Positions 35,507-44,623 of a stretch of 64,000 bases of DNA are shown here, one piece after another. Below the pieces are notes generated by a model. The model was not told the origin of the DNA. It saw nothing but the letters and a program-made list of their open reading frames with translations, and searched no databases. Source of the DNA: a bacterium 210917-DFI.7.65 (lineage in GTDB: Bacteria > Bacillota > Clostridia > Oscillospirales > Oscillospiraceae). Both the position numbers and the translations under genes were made by a program. The DNA lies in assembly GCA_020555865.1 (NCBI GenBank), contig JAJCJJ010000005.1:124001-188000 (forward strand), read 5' to 3'. Numbering within the stretch: the stretch's first letter is position 1; every line of letters begins with the position of its first letter.

Positions 35507-37276
35507 ATGGATATTTTTAACGTGTTTACGCTTTTCGGCGGGCTGGCCATGTTCCTGTTCGGCATGGACATCATGGGCAAAGCCCTGGAAAAGCAGGCCG
35601 GCAACAAACTGCAGACAATCCTCGCAAAAATGACGGACAATCCTTTAAAAGGATTTGTCCTGGGTATGACTGTTACGGCAGTAATCCAAAGTTCCTCAGC
35701 CACCACGGTCATGGTGGTGGGTTTTGTCAACAGCGGCCTGATGCAGCTGCACCAAGCCGTAGGAGTGATCATGGGCAGCAATGTGGGCACCACGGTGACC
35801 AGCTGGATCCTGAGCCTTTCCGGCCTGCAGGGAGACAGTTTTTTTATCCGCCTGCTCAATCCGTCAGGATTCTCGCCCATTCTTGCCCTGATCGGCATTA
35901 TCCTTTATATGTTCTGTAAAGGTGAACGTACAAAAGGTATCGGCACGATCCTGCTGGGGTTCGCCCTTCTGATGACGGGCATGGAAACCATGTCGGGCGC
36001 CATGGCTCCCCTGGCCGATATGCCCAGCTTCCAGGCGTTATTTACCAAATTTGAAATGCCCCTGCTGGGCATGGCTTTCGGTGCAGGCCTGACGGCGCTG
36101 ATCCAAAGCTCTTCGGCCAGCGTAGGTATCCTGCAGGCTCTGTCCCTCACCGGCGGCATCTCCTGCGGCAGCGCCCTCCCCATTATCCTGGGTCAGAACA
36201 TCGGCACCTGCGTCACCGCCATGATCTCTTCCATTGGCGCCAACAAGAGCGCCCGCCGCGCCGCCATTGTGCACCTCTATTTTAACATTATCGGCGCCCT
36301 TCTATTCATGGCCGTGTTCTATGCCCTGAACTTTTTCCTGCAGTTCCAGTTCCTTTCCATGCCGGTGACCCCCTTCCTGATCGCGGTGATCCACACCTGC
36401 TTCAATGTGGTGGCCACAGCCGTGCTACTTCCTTTTGCCCGTGGACTGGAAAAGCTGGCATACCTCACAATCCCTGACCATGAAAACCCCGGCAAGACCG
36501 AAATGCTGGACGAGCGTCTGCTGGCCACTCCCGCCGTGGCAGTGCAGAACAGCCGCCGCCAGACCAACAACATGGCCGAACTGGTGCGCTCCAATCTGCT
36601 GCAGGCCATGTCCCTGACCCATAAATGGGATGCCAAATGCGCCGACAGCGTGAAAGAGAACGAAGATATCATTGATGCGTATGAAGACAAGATCGGCTCC
36701 TATCTGATCAAGCTCTCCGGACGGGATCTGACCCAAGAGGACAGCCACGAAGTCAGCGTGCTGCTGCACACCATCAGCGACTTCGAGCGCATCGGCGACC
36801 ATGCCTGCAACATCTATGAATCCGCCCAGGAAATCCATGACAAGCAGATGGTTTTATCGGCTGAGGCCTGGGCCGAACTGGCCGTGCTGGAATCGGTGAT
36901 CCAGGATATCCTGGACCGCACACTGAACGCTTTTGAGAACAACGATCTGCACCTGGCCACCAAAATCGAGCCTCTCGAGCAGGTGGTAGACGATCTGGTG
37001 CGCAGCATGCGCGACCGCCATATCCGCCGCCTGCGCAGCGGCATGTGCAGCATCGAAGGCGGCTTCGTCCTGCAGGATCTGCTGGTTAGCTATGAGCGCA
37101 TCTCCGATCACTGCAGCAATGTAGCCGCCGCCATGGTGGAAGTGGCCGAAGACAAATACGATGTGCACGAATATCTTGACACCCTGCGCAATGCCAGCGA
37201 AAAATTTGACGAACGTTATGAAAAATACGGCCATCGGTACGTACTGCCGGAGGCCGCTGAAAGTAAGGTGGACTAA
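35507..37276 (+). CDS. Na/Pi cotransporter family protein with PhoU-like C-terminus
   Basis: 589 residues. The membrane part (~1-310) holds two inverted repeats with the NptA/SLC34 motifs QSSSATTVMVVGF, GSNVGTTVTSW, then QSSSASVGILQ and GQNIGTCVTAM. The C-terminal ~200 residues form a PhoU-like helical domain (DFERIGDHACNIYESAQEI, YERISDHCSNVAAAMVEVAE). It would bring in phosphate with sodium, possibly tuned by its own PhoU domain. The TTG start of the response regulator follows its stop directly, so all three plus-strand genes form one operon. Confidence 0.93.
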   Translation: MDIFNVFTLFGGLAMFLFGMDIMGKALEKQAGNKLQTILAKMTDNPLKGFVLGMTVTAVIQSSSATTVMVVGFVNSGLMQLHQAVGVIMGSNVGTTVTSWILSLSGLQGDSFFIRLLNPSGFSPILALIGIILYMFCKGERTKGIGTILLGFALLMTGMETMSGAMAPLADMPSFQALFTKFEMPLLGMAFGAGLTALIQSSSASVGILQALSLTGGISCGSALPIILGQNIGTCVTAMISSIGANKSARRAAIVHLYFNIIGALLFMAVFYALNFFLQFQFLSMPVTPFLIAVIHTCFNVVATAVLLPFARGLEKLAYLTIPDHENPGKTEMLDERLLATPAVAVQNSRRQTNNMAELVRSNLLQAMSLTHKWDAKCADSVKENEDIIDAYEDKIGSYLIKLSGRDLTQEDSHEVSVLLHTISDFERIGDHACNIYESAQEIHDKQMVLSAEAWAELAVLESVIQDILDRTLNAFENNDLHLATKIEPLEQVVDDLVRSMRDRHIRRLRSGMCSIEGGFVLQDLLVSYERISDHCSNVAAAMVEVAEDKYDVHEYLDTLRNASEKFDERYEKYGHRYVLPEAAESKVD

Positions 37277-37963
37277 TTGATCTATATTGTGGAAGACGAC
37301 ACCGATATCTGCGAACTGGAGCAATACGCCCTGCGCAACAACGGTTTTGAAACAACAGGCTTCGGCGACGGCAAAAGTTTTTTTGCCGCCTGTGAGAAAA
37401 AATTGCCTGAGCTGGTGATCCTCGACATCATGCTGCCCGACCAGAACGGGTTGGATATTTTGCGCCAATTCCGCCAAGGGGCCGATACCCACGATATTCC
37501 CGTAGTAATGGTCACAGCCAAAGACAGCGAAATTGACGTGGTGAAATGCCTCGACCAGGGCGCCGACGATTACATCAGCAAGCCTTTCGGCTTGATGGAG
37601 TTCATTTCCCGCATCCGTGCCGTATTGCGCCGCGCACAAAAACAAAGTGCTCAGGCAGTACAGACGTTCCGTGAGATTCAGATGGACGCTGCCGCCCGCC
37701 GCGTCACTGTAGACGGAAAAGAGGTAGAATTGGCCTATAAGGAATATGAACTGCTGCGCTTTTTCATCGAGAATCCCGGCAAAGTGCTCACCCGCGAGGA
37801 GTTGATGAACCGCGTCTGGAATACTGATTTTTCCGGAGAGAGCCGCACGCTGGATATTCACATCCGCACACTGCGCCAGAAGCTGGGCTGCGCCGGCAAC
37901 TATATCCATACCGTGCGCAAAGTGGGCTATCAGCTGACGCTCGAATCCGGCACCGACGCATAA
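37277..37963 (+). CDS. phoP: OmpR-family response regulator, PhoP/PhoB-like
   Basis: 228 residues. Receiver domain with acidic pocket (VEDD), phosphorylation Asp in LVILDIMLPDQNG, Thr/Lys switch residues (VTAKDSE, ISKPFG), and a winged-helix DNA-binding domain ending TVRKVGYQL. The start is a TTG immediately after the preceding stop with AAGGTGG upstream. The phosphate-transport neighbours on both sides suggest it is the Pho regulator that binds the TTTACA repeats nearby; this is inference. Confidence 0.88.
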   Translation: MIYIVEDDTDICELEQYALRNNGFETTGFGDGKSFFAACEKKLPELVILDIMLPDQNGLDILRQFRQGADTHDIPVVMVTAKDSEIDVVKCLDQGADDYISKPFGLMEFISRIRAVLRRAQKQSAQAVQTFREIQMDAAARRVTVDGKEVELAYKEYELLRFFIENPGKVLTREELMNRVWNTDFSGESRTLDIHIRTLRQKLGCAGNYIHTVRKVGYQLTLESGTDA

Positions 37964-37966
37964 GGT

Positions 37967-39310
37967 ATGGAGAAAAAGTTTACAAAACGGCTGATGCTGA
38001 TGGGCCTGTGCAGCACAGCCGTCACCCTGGCGCTGTGCGTGCTGGTCTTTTTCACTGTATTTGAACGTCAGGCCGCTCAGGACGTGCGCATTTATTCCGA
38101 TATAATCACCGCGGCGTACTACCAAAACGGACACAGCTTATCCGATATGGGCGTGGGCAGCAGCGACCTGCGCGTAACCCTGATCCAGCCGGACGGCACC
38201 GTGCTCTTTGACAACGCGGTATCCGGAAACTTGGAAAACCATCTGGGGCGTCCGGAAGTCCGCGACGCGCTGGCTCATGGGGAAGGCCACGCCGAACGCC
38301 ATTCCGATACCACCAGCCAGAACGCCTATTATTATGCTGTGCGCCTGGATGACGGAAATATCCTGCGCGTAGCCAGCGACCTGCACAGCCGTTTCGATCT
38401 GTTCCGCAGCGCCATTCCGGTTCTGCTGGTCTGCTGTCTGATCGTCTGGGTGCTGGGCTGGCTGCTGAGCCTGCTGCTTACGCGGCAGCTGGTGCAACCT
38501 ATTGTGCAGATGGGAAATCGTCTTGACGAACTGGATCGCAACGTCCCCTACCCCGAACTTCAGCCCTTTGTAGACGCAATCCTTCGCGACCGGGACACCA
38601 GACGACAGAGCGAAACCATGCGCCAAGAGTTTACCGCCAATGTATCCCATGAACTGAAAACGCCGCTGACCTCCATTTCCGGCTATGCTGAACTGATCGA
38701 GACCGGCATGGCCAAGCCCAAGGATGTAGCACAGTTTGCCCAGAAAATCCGCAAAGAATCCGCGCGCCTTTTGAGTCTGGTCAACGATATCCTCCAGCTT
38801 TCCAAACTGGATGCCACCCAAGAAGCACTGCGCGGCCAGGCAGAAGCAGAATTTGAACTGCTGGATCTGAAAGACGTGGTCAGCGCCTGTGCAGACAATC
38901 TGGCTGTCAATGCCCAGCGAGCCTATGTAACGCTGTTGTGCGAAGCTGAACACACCCCAGTGCTGGGCAGCCGCAGTTCCCTAGATGAGCTGTGCATGAA
39001 CCTGTGTGACAACGCCATCCGCTATAACCGCCCCGGCGGAAAAGTGATCCTCTCCTGCGGCACCGCTGACGGCCGCCCATACCTGCGGGTGCGCGACAAC
39101 GGCATCGGGATTCCGGAAGAGCAGCACCAGCGCGTGTTTGAGCGCTTCTACCGCGTGGATAAGAGCCGCAGTAAGGAAACCGGCGGCACCGGTCTCGGTC
39201 TCGCTATCGTCAAGCACATCGCCGCCATTTACAGTGCACAGATCGAACTGCACAGCATCGTAGACCAAGGCACCGACATCCGTGTGGTTTTCCGCAGTTT
39301 GAAAAAATAA
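37967..39310 (+). CDS. phoR: Sensor histidine kinase, PhoR-like
   Basis: 447 residues. Two membrane helices (~10-30 and ~143-167) flank an extracytoplasmic domain of ~110 residues. A HAMP-like linker follows, then a HisKA box with phospho-acceptor VSHELKTPLTSIS and the ATPase N/G boxes (LCDNAIRYNRPGG, RDNGIGIPEEQ, GGTGLGLAIVKH). It lies three bases after the regulator gene. Phosphate sensing would run through Pst/PhoU from the divergent operon. Confidence 0.88.
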   Translation: MEKKFTKRLMLMGLCSTAVTLALCVLVFFTVFERQAAQDVRIYSDIITAAYYQNGHSLSDMGVGSSDLRVTLIQPDGTVLFDNAVSGNLENHLGRPEVRDALAHGEGHAERHSDTTSQNAYYYAVRLDDGNILRVASDLHSRFDLFRSAIPVLLVCCLIVWVLGWLLSLLLTRQLVQPIVQMGNRLDELDRNVPYPELQPFVDAILRDRDTRRQSETMRQEFTANVSHELKTPLTSISGYAELIETGMAKPKDVAQFAQKIRKESARLLSLVNDILQLSKLDATQEALRGQAEAEFELLDLKDVVSACADNLAVNAQRAYVTLLCEAEHTPVLGSRSSLDELCMNLCDNAIRYNRPGGKVILSCGTADGRPYLRVRDNGIGIPEEQHQRVFERFYRVDKSRSKETGGTGLGLAIVKHIAAIYSAQIELHSIVDQGTDIRVVFRSLKK

Positions 39311-39375
39311 AGGTCAGACCCATTTGAAACGGTCCGGGATCGCCTCTCTGTCGGGAAGGCCGCCTCCGGGTCAGT

Positions 39376-39425
39376 AAAAATGCCCTCTCTGCCCCGCATT
39401 CGCGGGGGCAGAGAGGGCATTTTTC
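39376..39425. terminator. Bidirectional terminator
   Basis: A ~17-bp stem (39381-39397 with 39403-39420, one bulged G) flanked by AAAAA and TTTTT between the phosphate kinase and the next kinase operon, which converge here. Confidence 0.9.
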
Positions 39426-39479
39426 TTTCACCGACCAGAATCGTCCATCGGGTCCCGCGGGACCCGTCCGCCGCATGGC

Positions 39480-41603
39480 TCAGCCATGCGGCCGCAGTAT
39501 GACAGGGAAGTCCAGTTTCGCTTTGAAGAGATCTCCGTCGATCTCCAGCCGGAAAGCGCCGCCCATCAGCTCCGTCAGGCTTTGGGCAATGGACAGTCCC
39601 AAACCGCTGCCTTCGCTGTTGCGGGAGCTGTCGCCGCGGACAAACCGCTCCATCAACTCATCTGCCGGAATATTCAACGGCGCGCGGGACACATTTTTCA
39701 TCTGCACCGTCATCTGTTCGCCGCTGCGCTCCATACTGATATACAACCGCGTACCCGGCAGCGCGTATTTGCAGATGTTGCTCAGAAGATTATCGATCAC
39801 CCGCCACAGCAGCGCGCCGTCGGCTCGAATAAGCACCGGCTCCTCCGGCAGGTCGAACACCGGCGTCAACTGCCCTGCGCCGAGCCGCTCGCTGTACTCG
39901 CCCACAGCCTGCTGCAGCAGTTCGCAGACATCCACATCCTCCAGATGCACCGGCATGGCGCCCGAAGACGCCTTGGAAGCATCCACCAAGTCGCAGGTCA
40001 GCTTTTTCAACCGGGCGCTCTGGCGGTCCAGCACGGCGATGTATTCCTGTACCTTCGGGTTATCCACTGGCTCGGCTTTGATCAGATCCACATAATTGAT
40101 GATCGAAGTCAACGGCGTCTTGATGTCGTGGGATACATTCGTGATCAGTTCACTTTTCAGCCGTTCACTTTTCATCTGCTCTTCCAGCGCCGCCGCCATA
40201 CCCTCGGAAATCCGGTTCAGATCCCCGGCGTGGTCTTTCAGGGCAGCAGGCAAATGACGGGTGTCGATCCGGTATTCGAGATTTCCCCGGGCCAGTTCTG
40301 CCGCGCCGTCGCGCACTGTGCCGAATTTGACAGACCAGCGGCATCCCCACAGCAGCACGAAGAAATTGACAATGGCCAGCAGGAAAAAAACACCCGGCGT
40401 GTTGGACGGCAGAAACAGCACCAGCGATACAAACTCATACGCCACATAGGCCAGCACAAATTTCCAGGTCAGATCCACATGGTTGACCATGTCCGAACAC
40501 AGGCGCGTGAAGCGGGAACACAGGCCCGCCAAGCGGCCCAACAAGGTATGGCGCCAGAAGGCACGCGCTTTCAGGCGTACAGCAGTCGTCACGATACACA
40601 CCTCCGCAAGCACACACAAATAACTGAGATATGCCCCCACTGCAAAAATCCTGGTTGATGTCTCTTCGGCAAAGGAGGCCTCTTCCAGCAACGGCAGCCC
40701 CAACACCCCGGCAATGCACAGCACTGCCAGCACCGCTTCATAGGGAATTCGGTCAAACACACGCAGCACCACGCCGTCCACCTGCGCGCGTCGGCCGGCG
40801 CCTCGGCAGACAAATGCCAGCATTGTCACGGCCAGCAGCGCACACAGCACCGCAGCGCAGATATAGCCCGGCATGCTGCTCTGCATGCTGAAATACCAGT
40901 GATTCATCCGCAAAAGCGCATCCTCTACCGGATAATCCGGCCGCACGCCCCAGCAGAGCACATAGGCTTCGGCACTGGAAGAGTCCAGGGCCTCGTAGGC
41001 GCCGTCGTCCCAGAAGGCATACGTGCTGGCCGAATCCATGCCGCTGTACTCGCCGCCGTACACCACGCTGTAATAGGAATCGTAAGCATCATAATACGAA
41101 TCACTGCGGAACAGATGGTCAACACCCATCCGAAAATAATCGGAAAAACCGTTTGCAAACAATACGGATATGGTTCTGTCCTGCACCGTGGCATACTGCG
41201 GCGTAATATTCAAGCTGTCAAAGCTTTCCTCATCCTGAAAGTTCGAGTAGAGCCTCGCCTTTCCATCCGCTGTGCGGATCTCAAAGCGGAAATTGCTCGC
41301 TTTGCCTGCCAATCCCTGCTCCAGCTCCTCCCGGCTGGCCTGCCGCTCCTGCTGATCTACAAAGGAAAGCCCGGAGTTCTCCAAATCTTCCCCCTGCATG
41401 CGGTAAAGGTTGGCCGCGCTGATAATGTAGCCGGACATAATGCTGCGATAGGCTGCGCTGTCCTCGTAGCGCTGGCCCGGCACACAGCCCTGCTCGGCAA
41501 AGTTCACCGCGCCGAACGCAAGCATCACAGCTCCCACAGAAAACAGCGCCGTCAGGCAAAAGGCAAGGAATTTGACTGCCGCGTTGGTGTAAAAGCGTTT
41601 CAT
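39480..41603 (-). CDS. Sensor histidine kinase with large extracytoplasmic and multi-helix region (VanS-like core)
   Basis: 707 residues. An N-terminal helix precedes a ~220-residue outside domain rich in Tyr, Ser and Asp (YYDAYDSYYSVVYGGEYSG). About five to six helices (~245-420) and a HAMP-like segment follow. Then come the kinase core VSHDIKTPLTSIINYVDLIK, the NLLSNICKYA N-box and GSGLGLSIAQSL. The extra membrane helices are unusual beside a two-helix sensor. The stimulus is unknown; VanS-like kinases with this core often respond to cell-envelope stress. Coupled to its regulator gene by an ATGA overlap. Confidence 0.88.
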   Translation of the reverse strand: MKRFYTNAAVKFLAFCLTALFSVGAVMLAFGAVNFAEQGCVPGQRYEDSAAYRSIMSGYIISAANLYRMQGEDLENSGLSFVDQQERQASREELEQGLAGKASNFRFEIRTADGKARLYSNFQDEESFDSLNITPQYATVQDRTISVLFANGFSDYFRMGVDHLFRSDSYYDAYDSYYSVVYGGEYSGMDSASTYAFWDDGAYEALDSSSAEAYVLCWGVRPDYPVEDALLRMNHWYFSMQSSMPGYICAAVLCALLAVTMLAFVCRGAGRRAQVDGVVLRVFDRIPYEAVLAVLCIAGVLGLPLLEEASFAEETSTRIFAVGAYLSYLCVLAEVCIVTTAVRLKARAFWRHTLLGRLAGLCSRFTRLCSDMVNHVDLTWKFVLAYVAYEFVSLVLFLPSNTPGVFFLLAIVNFFVLLWGCRWSVKFGTVRDGAAELARGNLEYRIDTRHLPAALKDHAGDLNRISEGMAAALEEQMKSERLKSELITNVSHDIKTPLTSIINYVDLIKAEPVDNPKVQEYIAVLDRQSARLKKLTCDLVDASKASSGAMPVHLEDVDVCELLQQAVGEYSERLGAGQLTPVFDLPEEPVLIRADGALLWRVIDNLLSNICKYALPGTRLYISMERSGEQMTVQMKNVSRAPLNIPADELMERFVRGDSSRNSEGSGLGLSIAQSLTELMGGAFRLEIDGDLFKAKLDFPVILRPHG

Positions 41604-42307
41604 ATGCGCCCAACCCCTTTGTCCTTTTCCATTTTATAGCCCTGGCCCCACACAACTTTCAAATAGCGCGGGTTGGCCGGGTCAATCTCGATCTTTTCCC
41701 GCAGATGGCGAATATGAACCGCCACAGTACCCTCGCTGCCCAGCGCCACGTCTTTCCACACTTTTTCATAGATCTCCGCAGAAGAAAACACCCGGCCGGG
41801 GCTTTCCATCAAAAGTTTCAAAATATTGTATTCCAGCGGTGTCAGGCTGACCGGCTCCCCATCCACGCAGACGGTTTTTTCATCGTCATCCATCTCCACG
41901 GCGCCGATGGTAAAGTGCGCTTCCCGCTTGACCATACCGCCCAGGTTCGTATAGCGGCGCAGCTGGGAACGCACCCGCGCCACCACCTCGGCCGGATTGA
42001 ACGGCTTGGTGATATAGTCGTCAGCGCCGATGTTCAGCCCCAGGATCTTATCGCTGTCTTCGCTTTTGGCCGTCAAAAGAATCACAGGTACATTGGATGC
42101 CTCGCGCAGCTTGGCTGTGGCAGAGATACCGTCCATCTCCGGCATCATAATATCCATCAAAATCAGATGGATCTCATGGCCAGCCACAATGTCCAGCGCC
42201 TCTTTTCCCGTATGGGCCTCAAAAATACGATAACCCTCCGCCGAAAGATAAATGCGCAGGGCAGACACGATATCCCGCTCGTCATCGCAGATCAAAATAT
42301 TATACAT
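41600..42307 (-). CDS. OmpR-family response regulator (VanR-like)
   Basis: 235 residues. Receiver with phosphorylation Asp in LILMDIMMPEMDG and LTAKSED/ITKPFN switch positions, followed by a winged-helix output domain ending LKVVWGQGYKME. Partner of the downstream kinase. The target genes are not evident; the convergent EamA transporter gene sits upstream on the same strand. Confidence 0.92.
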   Translation of the reverse strand: MYNILICDDERDIVSALRIYLSAEGYRIFEAHTGKEALDIVAGHEIHLILMDIMMPEMDGISATAKLREASNVPVILLTAKSEDSDKILGLNIGADDYITKPFNPAEVVARVRSQLRRYTNLGGMVKREAHFTIGAVEMDDDEKTVCVDGEPVSLTPLEYNILKLLMESPGRVFSSAEIYEKVWKDVALGSEGTVAVHIRHLREKIEIDPANPRYLKVVWGQGYKMEKDKGVGRI

Positions 42308-42386
42308 ACTGGATACTCTCCCCTTCTCCCCACCAGCATAGCATACAGCATGTTAAAAACAAAGCGGGGATTTTTTTAAATTCTCC

Positions 42387-43280
42387 TTAAGAATGCGCCG
42401 GCGGCGCATCCGGCCCAACGGCTGCCTGGCGGCGGTTGTAGCGATACATCCAGACCGCTGCGCCGATGATGACAGCATAGCCCGCCACACTCAGCGCATC
42501 GGGCCGCTGTCCGAAAAGGACAAAGCCCCACACTGCAGCAAAAAGCACCTGCGTATAATCGTACACGGAAATTTCCCGGGCCGGGGCATAGCAGTAGGCT
42601 TTGGTAATGGAAAACTGTCCGCCCGCGCCGCACAGCCCCGCCGCCAGCAGGCAAAAAAACTGCCAGGGCGCCATGGCCGCGCCGCCCAGCAGGAACATCG
42701 GCAGCGTGACGACACAGGAAAACAGGGAAAAATAAAACACGATGCGCGCGCCTTCTTCTCCCTGCAGGCCCATCTTACGCACAAAGGTGTAGGCCGCACC
42801 GGCACCCAGTCCGCCCAGCGCCCCGATAAGCGCCGGGACATAATCCACATGGTAAAACGAAGGCTTAATGATCAGCAGCGCGCCGGCAAACGCCGCCGCC
42901 AAACCGGCTGCCTGCACTGGCCGCACCTTTTCTTTCAGAATAACATACGACAGGATCACCGCAAAAAACGGACTGAGCTTGTTGAGCATATTGGCATCGG
43001 ACAGCACCAGATGGTCGATGGCATAAAAATTACATAAAAGGCCCGTGGTACCAAACAGGCACCGCCAAAACATGGGCCGCCGGTTCACGGGCGCCACGCT
43101 CAGCGGAGAGATTCCCTTGCGCCAGAGAGTAAAGGCGGCAATAAACAGCGCCGGCAGATTGCGGAACAGCGCCTTCTGTCCCGTAGGCAGATCCCCGGAA
43201 AGATGGACAAAGGCCGTCATCCCCGAAAAGAAGAGCGCCGCCAGAAGGATATAAAGAATAGCAGTGTGCTTTTGTTTCAA
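42387..43280 (-). CDS. EamA/DMT-family transporter
   Basis: 297 residues from a TTG at 43280 with GAGGCG seven bases upstream; a TTG at 43304 is an alternative. Ten hydrophobic helices in two EamA repeats, with YAIDHLVLSDANMLNKLSPFF in repeat 1 and the matching SVYDYTQVLFAAVWG in repeat 2. Drug/metabolite exporter superfamily; the substrate cannot be read from the sequence. No clear terminator was seen between it and the regulator gene downstream. Confidence 0.85.
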   Translation of the reverse strand: MKQKHTAILYILLAALFFSGMTAFVHLSGDLPTGQKALFRNLPALFIAAFTLWRKGISPLSVAPVNRRPMFWRCLFGTTGLLCNFYAIDHLVLSDANMLNKLSPFFAVILSYVILKEKVRPVQAAGLAAAFAGALLIIKPSFYHVDYVPALIGALGGLGAGAAYTFVRKMGLQGEEGARIVFYFSLFSCVVTLPMFLLGGAAMAPWQFFCLLAAGLCGAGGQFSITKAYCYAPAREISVYDYTQVLFAAVWGFVLFGQRPDALSVAGYAVIIGAAVWMYRYNRRQAAVGPDAPPAHS

Positions 43281-43456
43281 CAAATAACGCCTCGGTTTCT
43301 GCAATCAGTGTTTTCCGCACAATGACGAATCAAAAATATTGTACCCCTGTTGTACGATAAATGCAACGGACGGATTGACGCTTTGTCCGAAACTATGCTA
43401 TGATAAACACAATCTATGCGCTGCGCCAGCGGCGCGCAAAGGAGCGTTGGAAAAGC

Positions 43457-43849
43457 GTGAAAGAACAGATCCTTTTATTTCACTTTGAAGATGAAACCCG
43501 CCTGAACGCTGTGCGCAAGGCGCTGCTTCCGCTGCACATCGCCTGCAAAGTCGTTCCCCGCGAGGAGTGGGACACGCCATTGGGCGCTCTGGTGGGGCTG
43601 GAAACCGCCGCACAGCCCGACCTTCCCGCTGAGGAACTGCGCGAGGAAGTGCTTTTCCTGTGCGGCCTGACCAGCGCCGGCATCCAGCTGACCGTAGCTG
43701 CGCTGCGCAAAGCCGGATTGTATATCCCCTATAAGGCGTCCCTGACCCCCACAAACAAAGACTGGACCGTACGCCAGCTTTTTTCTGAGATCTATCAGGA
43801 GCATCAGGCGATGCACAGCCGTCAGGAACGCGTTCACACCGAGGAATAA
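43457..43849 (+). CDS. DUF3783 family protein
   Basis: 130 residues from the GTG at 43457 (AAAGGAG upstream). An ATG at 43400 would add residues with no ribosome binding site. Alpha/beta protein with LLFHFEDETRLNAVRKAL and VLFLCGLTSAGIQLTVAALRKAGL, the DUF3783 pattern. Function unknown to me. Single-gene unit ended by a strong terminator. Confidence 0.75.
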   Translation: MKEQILLFHFEDETRLNAVRKALLPLHIACKVVPREEWDTPLGALVGLETAAQPDLPAEELREEVLFLCGLTSAGIQLTVAALRKAGLYIPYKASLTPTNKDWTVRQLFSEIYQEHQAMHSRQERVHTEE

Positions 43850-43855
43850 AACGAC

Positions 43856-43890
43856 AAAAACGTGCTCCGCAGTTTGTGGAGCACGTTTTT
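43856..43890. terminator. Bidirectional terminator
   Basis: A 13-bp stem (43856-43868 with 43878-43890) with AAAAA and TTTTT arms, between convergent DUF3783 and bioY genes. Confidence 0.92.
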
Positions 43891-43917
43891 CGTCTGCTTG
43901 TCCGGCAGACCGCCAAT

Positions 43918-44475
43918 TCATTTCAGTTCTTTCATCCGCGGCACCAATACCCCCGCCAGCACCACGGTTGCCGCGATTTTCACAACATCCCAAGGCAAAA
44001 AGGGCAGCATCCCAGCCCACAGGATCGCCGCAACGCCCATATCTTTACCCAGATAAACATTAAGAATCAGCCCCATGTAAGGCAGACCCACCAGATAGAT
44101 CACCGCCAGGCCCGCCGCACAGGCCAGGGCGATGCGCCGGCGCAAAGCACTTTTTCCGGCGATCAGGCCAATGACAAAGGCTGCGGGGATATAAGAGAGC
44201 AAAAAACCAAAGGTAGGCTGGAACACATAGCCGAGTCCGCCCCCCGCTGTGAAAATGGGAAGCCCCATCAGGCCCAGCGCAATGTAAACCAACTGGGACA
44301 GCGCGCCGTACTTTGGCCCCAGCAGCACACCCGCCATGCAGACAAAGAAAACCTGCAGGGTAAAGGATGACCAGGGCGTTGGAATTTTCAGAAAAGCGCC
44401 GATGGCTGTCAGCGCGGCAAACAGCGCCGTCAGCAGCAACATACGAGTTTTTGCGTGAGTTGCGGTTGCAGTCAT
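43918..44475 (-). CDS. bioY: Biotin transporter substrate-binding subunit BioY
   Basis: 185 residues, six helices: the S-component of a biotin ECF transporter (or a solitary BioY). TPWSSFTLQVFFVCMAGVLLG and the later FTAGGGLGYVFQPTFGFLLSY are the biotin-family motifs. Divergent from birA with BirA-type operators between them, so uptake is repressed when biotin is plentiful. The energising ecfAT genes are not in the window. Confidence 0.95.
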   Translation of the reverse strand: MTATATHAKTRMLLLTALFAALTAIGAFLKIPTPWSSFTLQVFFVCMAGVLLGPKYGALSQLVYIALGLMGLPIFTAGGGLGYVFQPTFGFLLSYIPAAFVIGLIAGKSALRRRIALACAAGLAVIYLVGLPYMGLILNVYLGKDMGVAAILWAGMLPFLPWDVVKIAATVVLAGVLVPRMKELK

Positions 44476-44476
44476 A

Positions 44477-44510
44477 TTGTAAACCTCAATCCGTTTTAAT
44501 TAGTTTACAA
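44477..44510 (-). promoter_or_regulatory. bioY: BirA operator of bioY
   Basis: TTGTAAACC (44477-44485) and AGTTTACAA (44502-44510) form a spaced inverted repeat (16-bp gap) of the Firmicute BirA type, directly upstream of the bioY start. Confidence 0.8.
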
Positions 44511-44533
44511 TAGAATACAACAGCCGCATTTAA

Positions 44534-44565
44534 TTGTCAACAAATTCTTTTCCTCTGGTTTACAA
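44534..44565 (+). promoter_or_regulatory. birA: Second BirA operator, birA side
   Basis: TTGTCAACA (44534-44542) and GGTTTACAA (44557-44565) with a 14-bp gap resemble the first operator. The position 59 bp before birA suggests autoregulation. Confidence 0.65.
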
Positions 44566-44623
44566 TTCTCTCGAAACCTGCTACACTCAAATGATAGGAT
44601 GGAATATACAGGAGGCAAATACT

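Noticed and set aside
39461..39500. Palindrome CCGCATGGCT/AGCCATGCGG at the end of the sensor kinase gene
   Set aside because: It spans the last codons and stop of the kinase; probably incidental or a weak terminator, with no T-run.
42030..42379. Plus-strand frames opposite the VanR-like regulator
   Set aside because: Shadows without ribosome binding sites.
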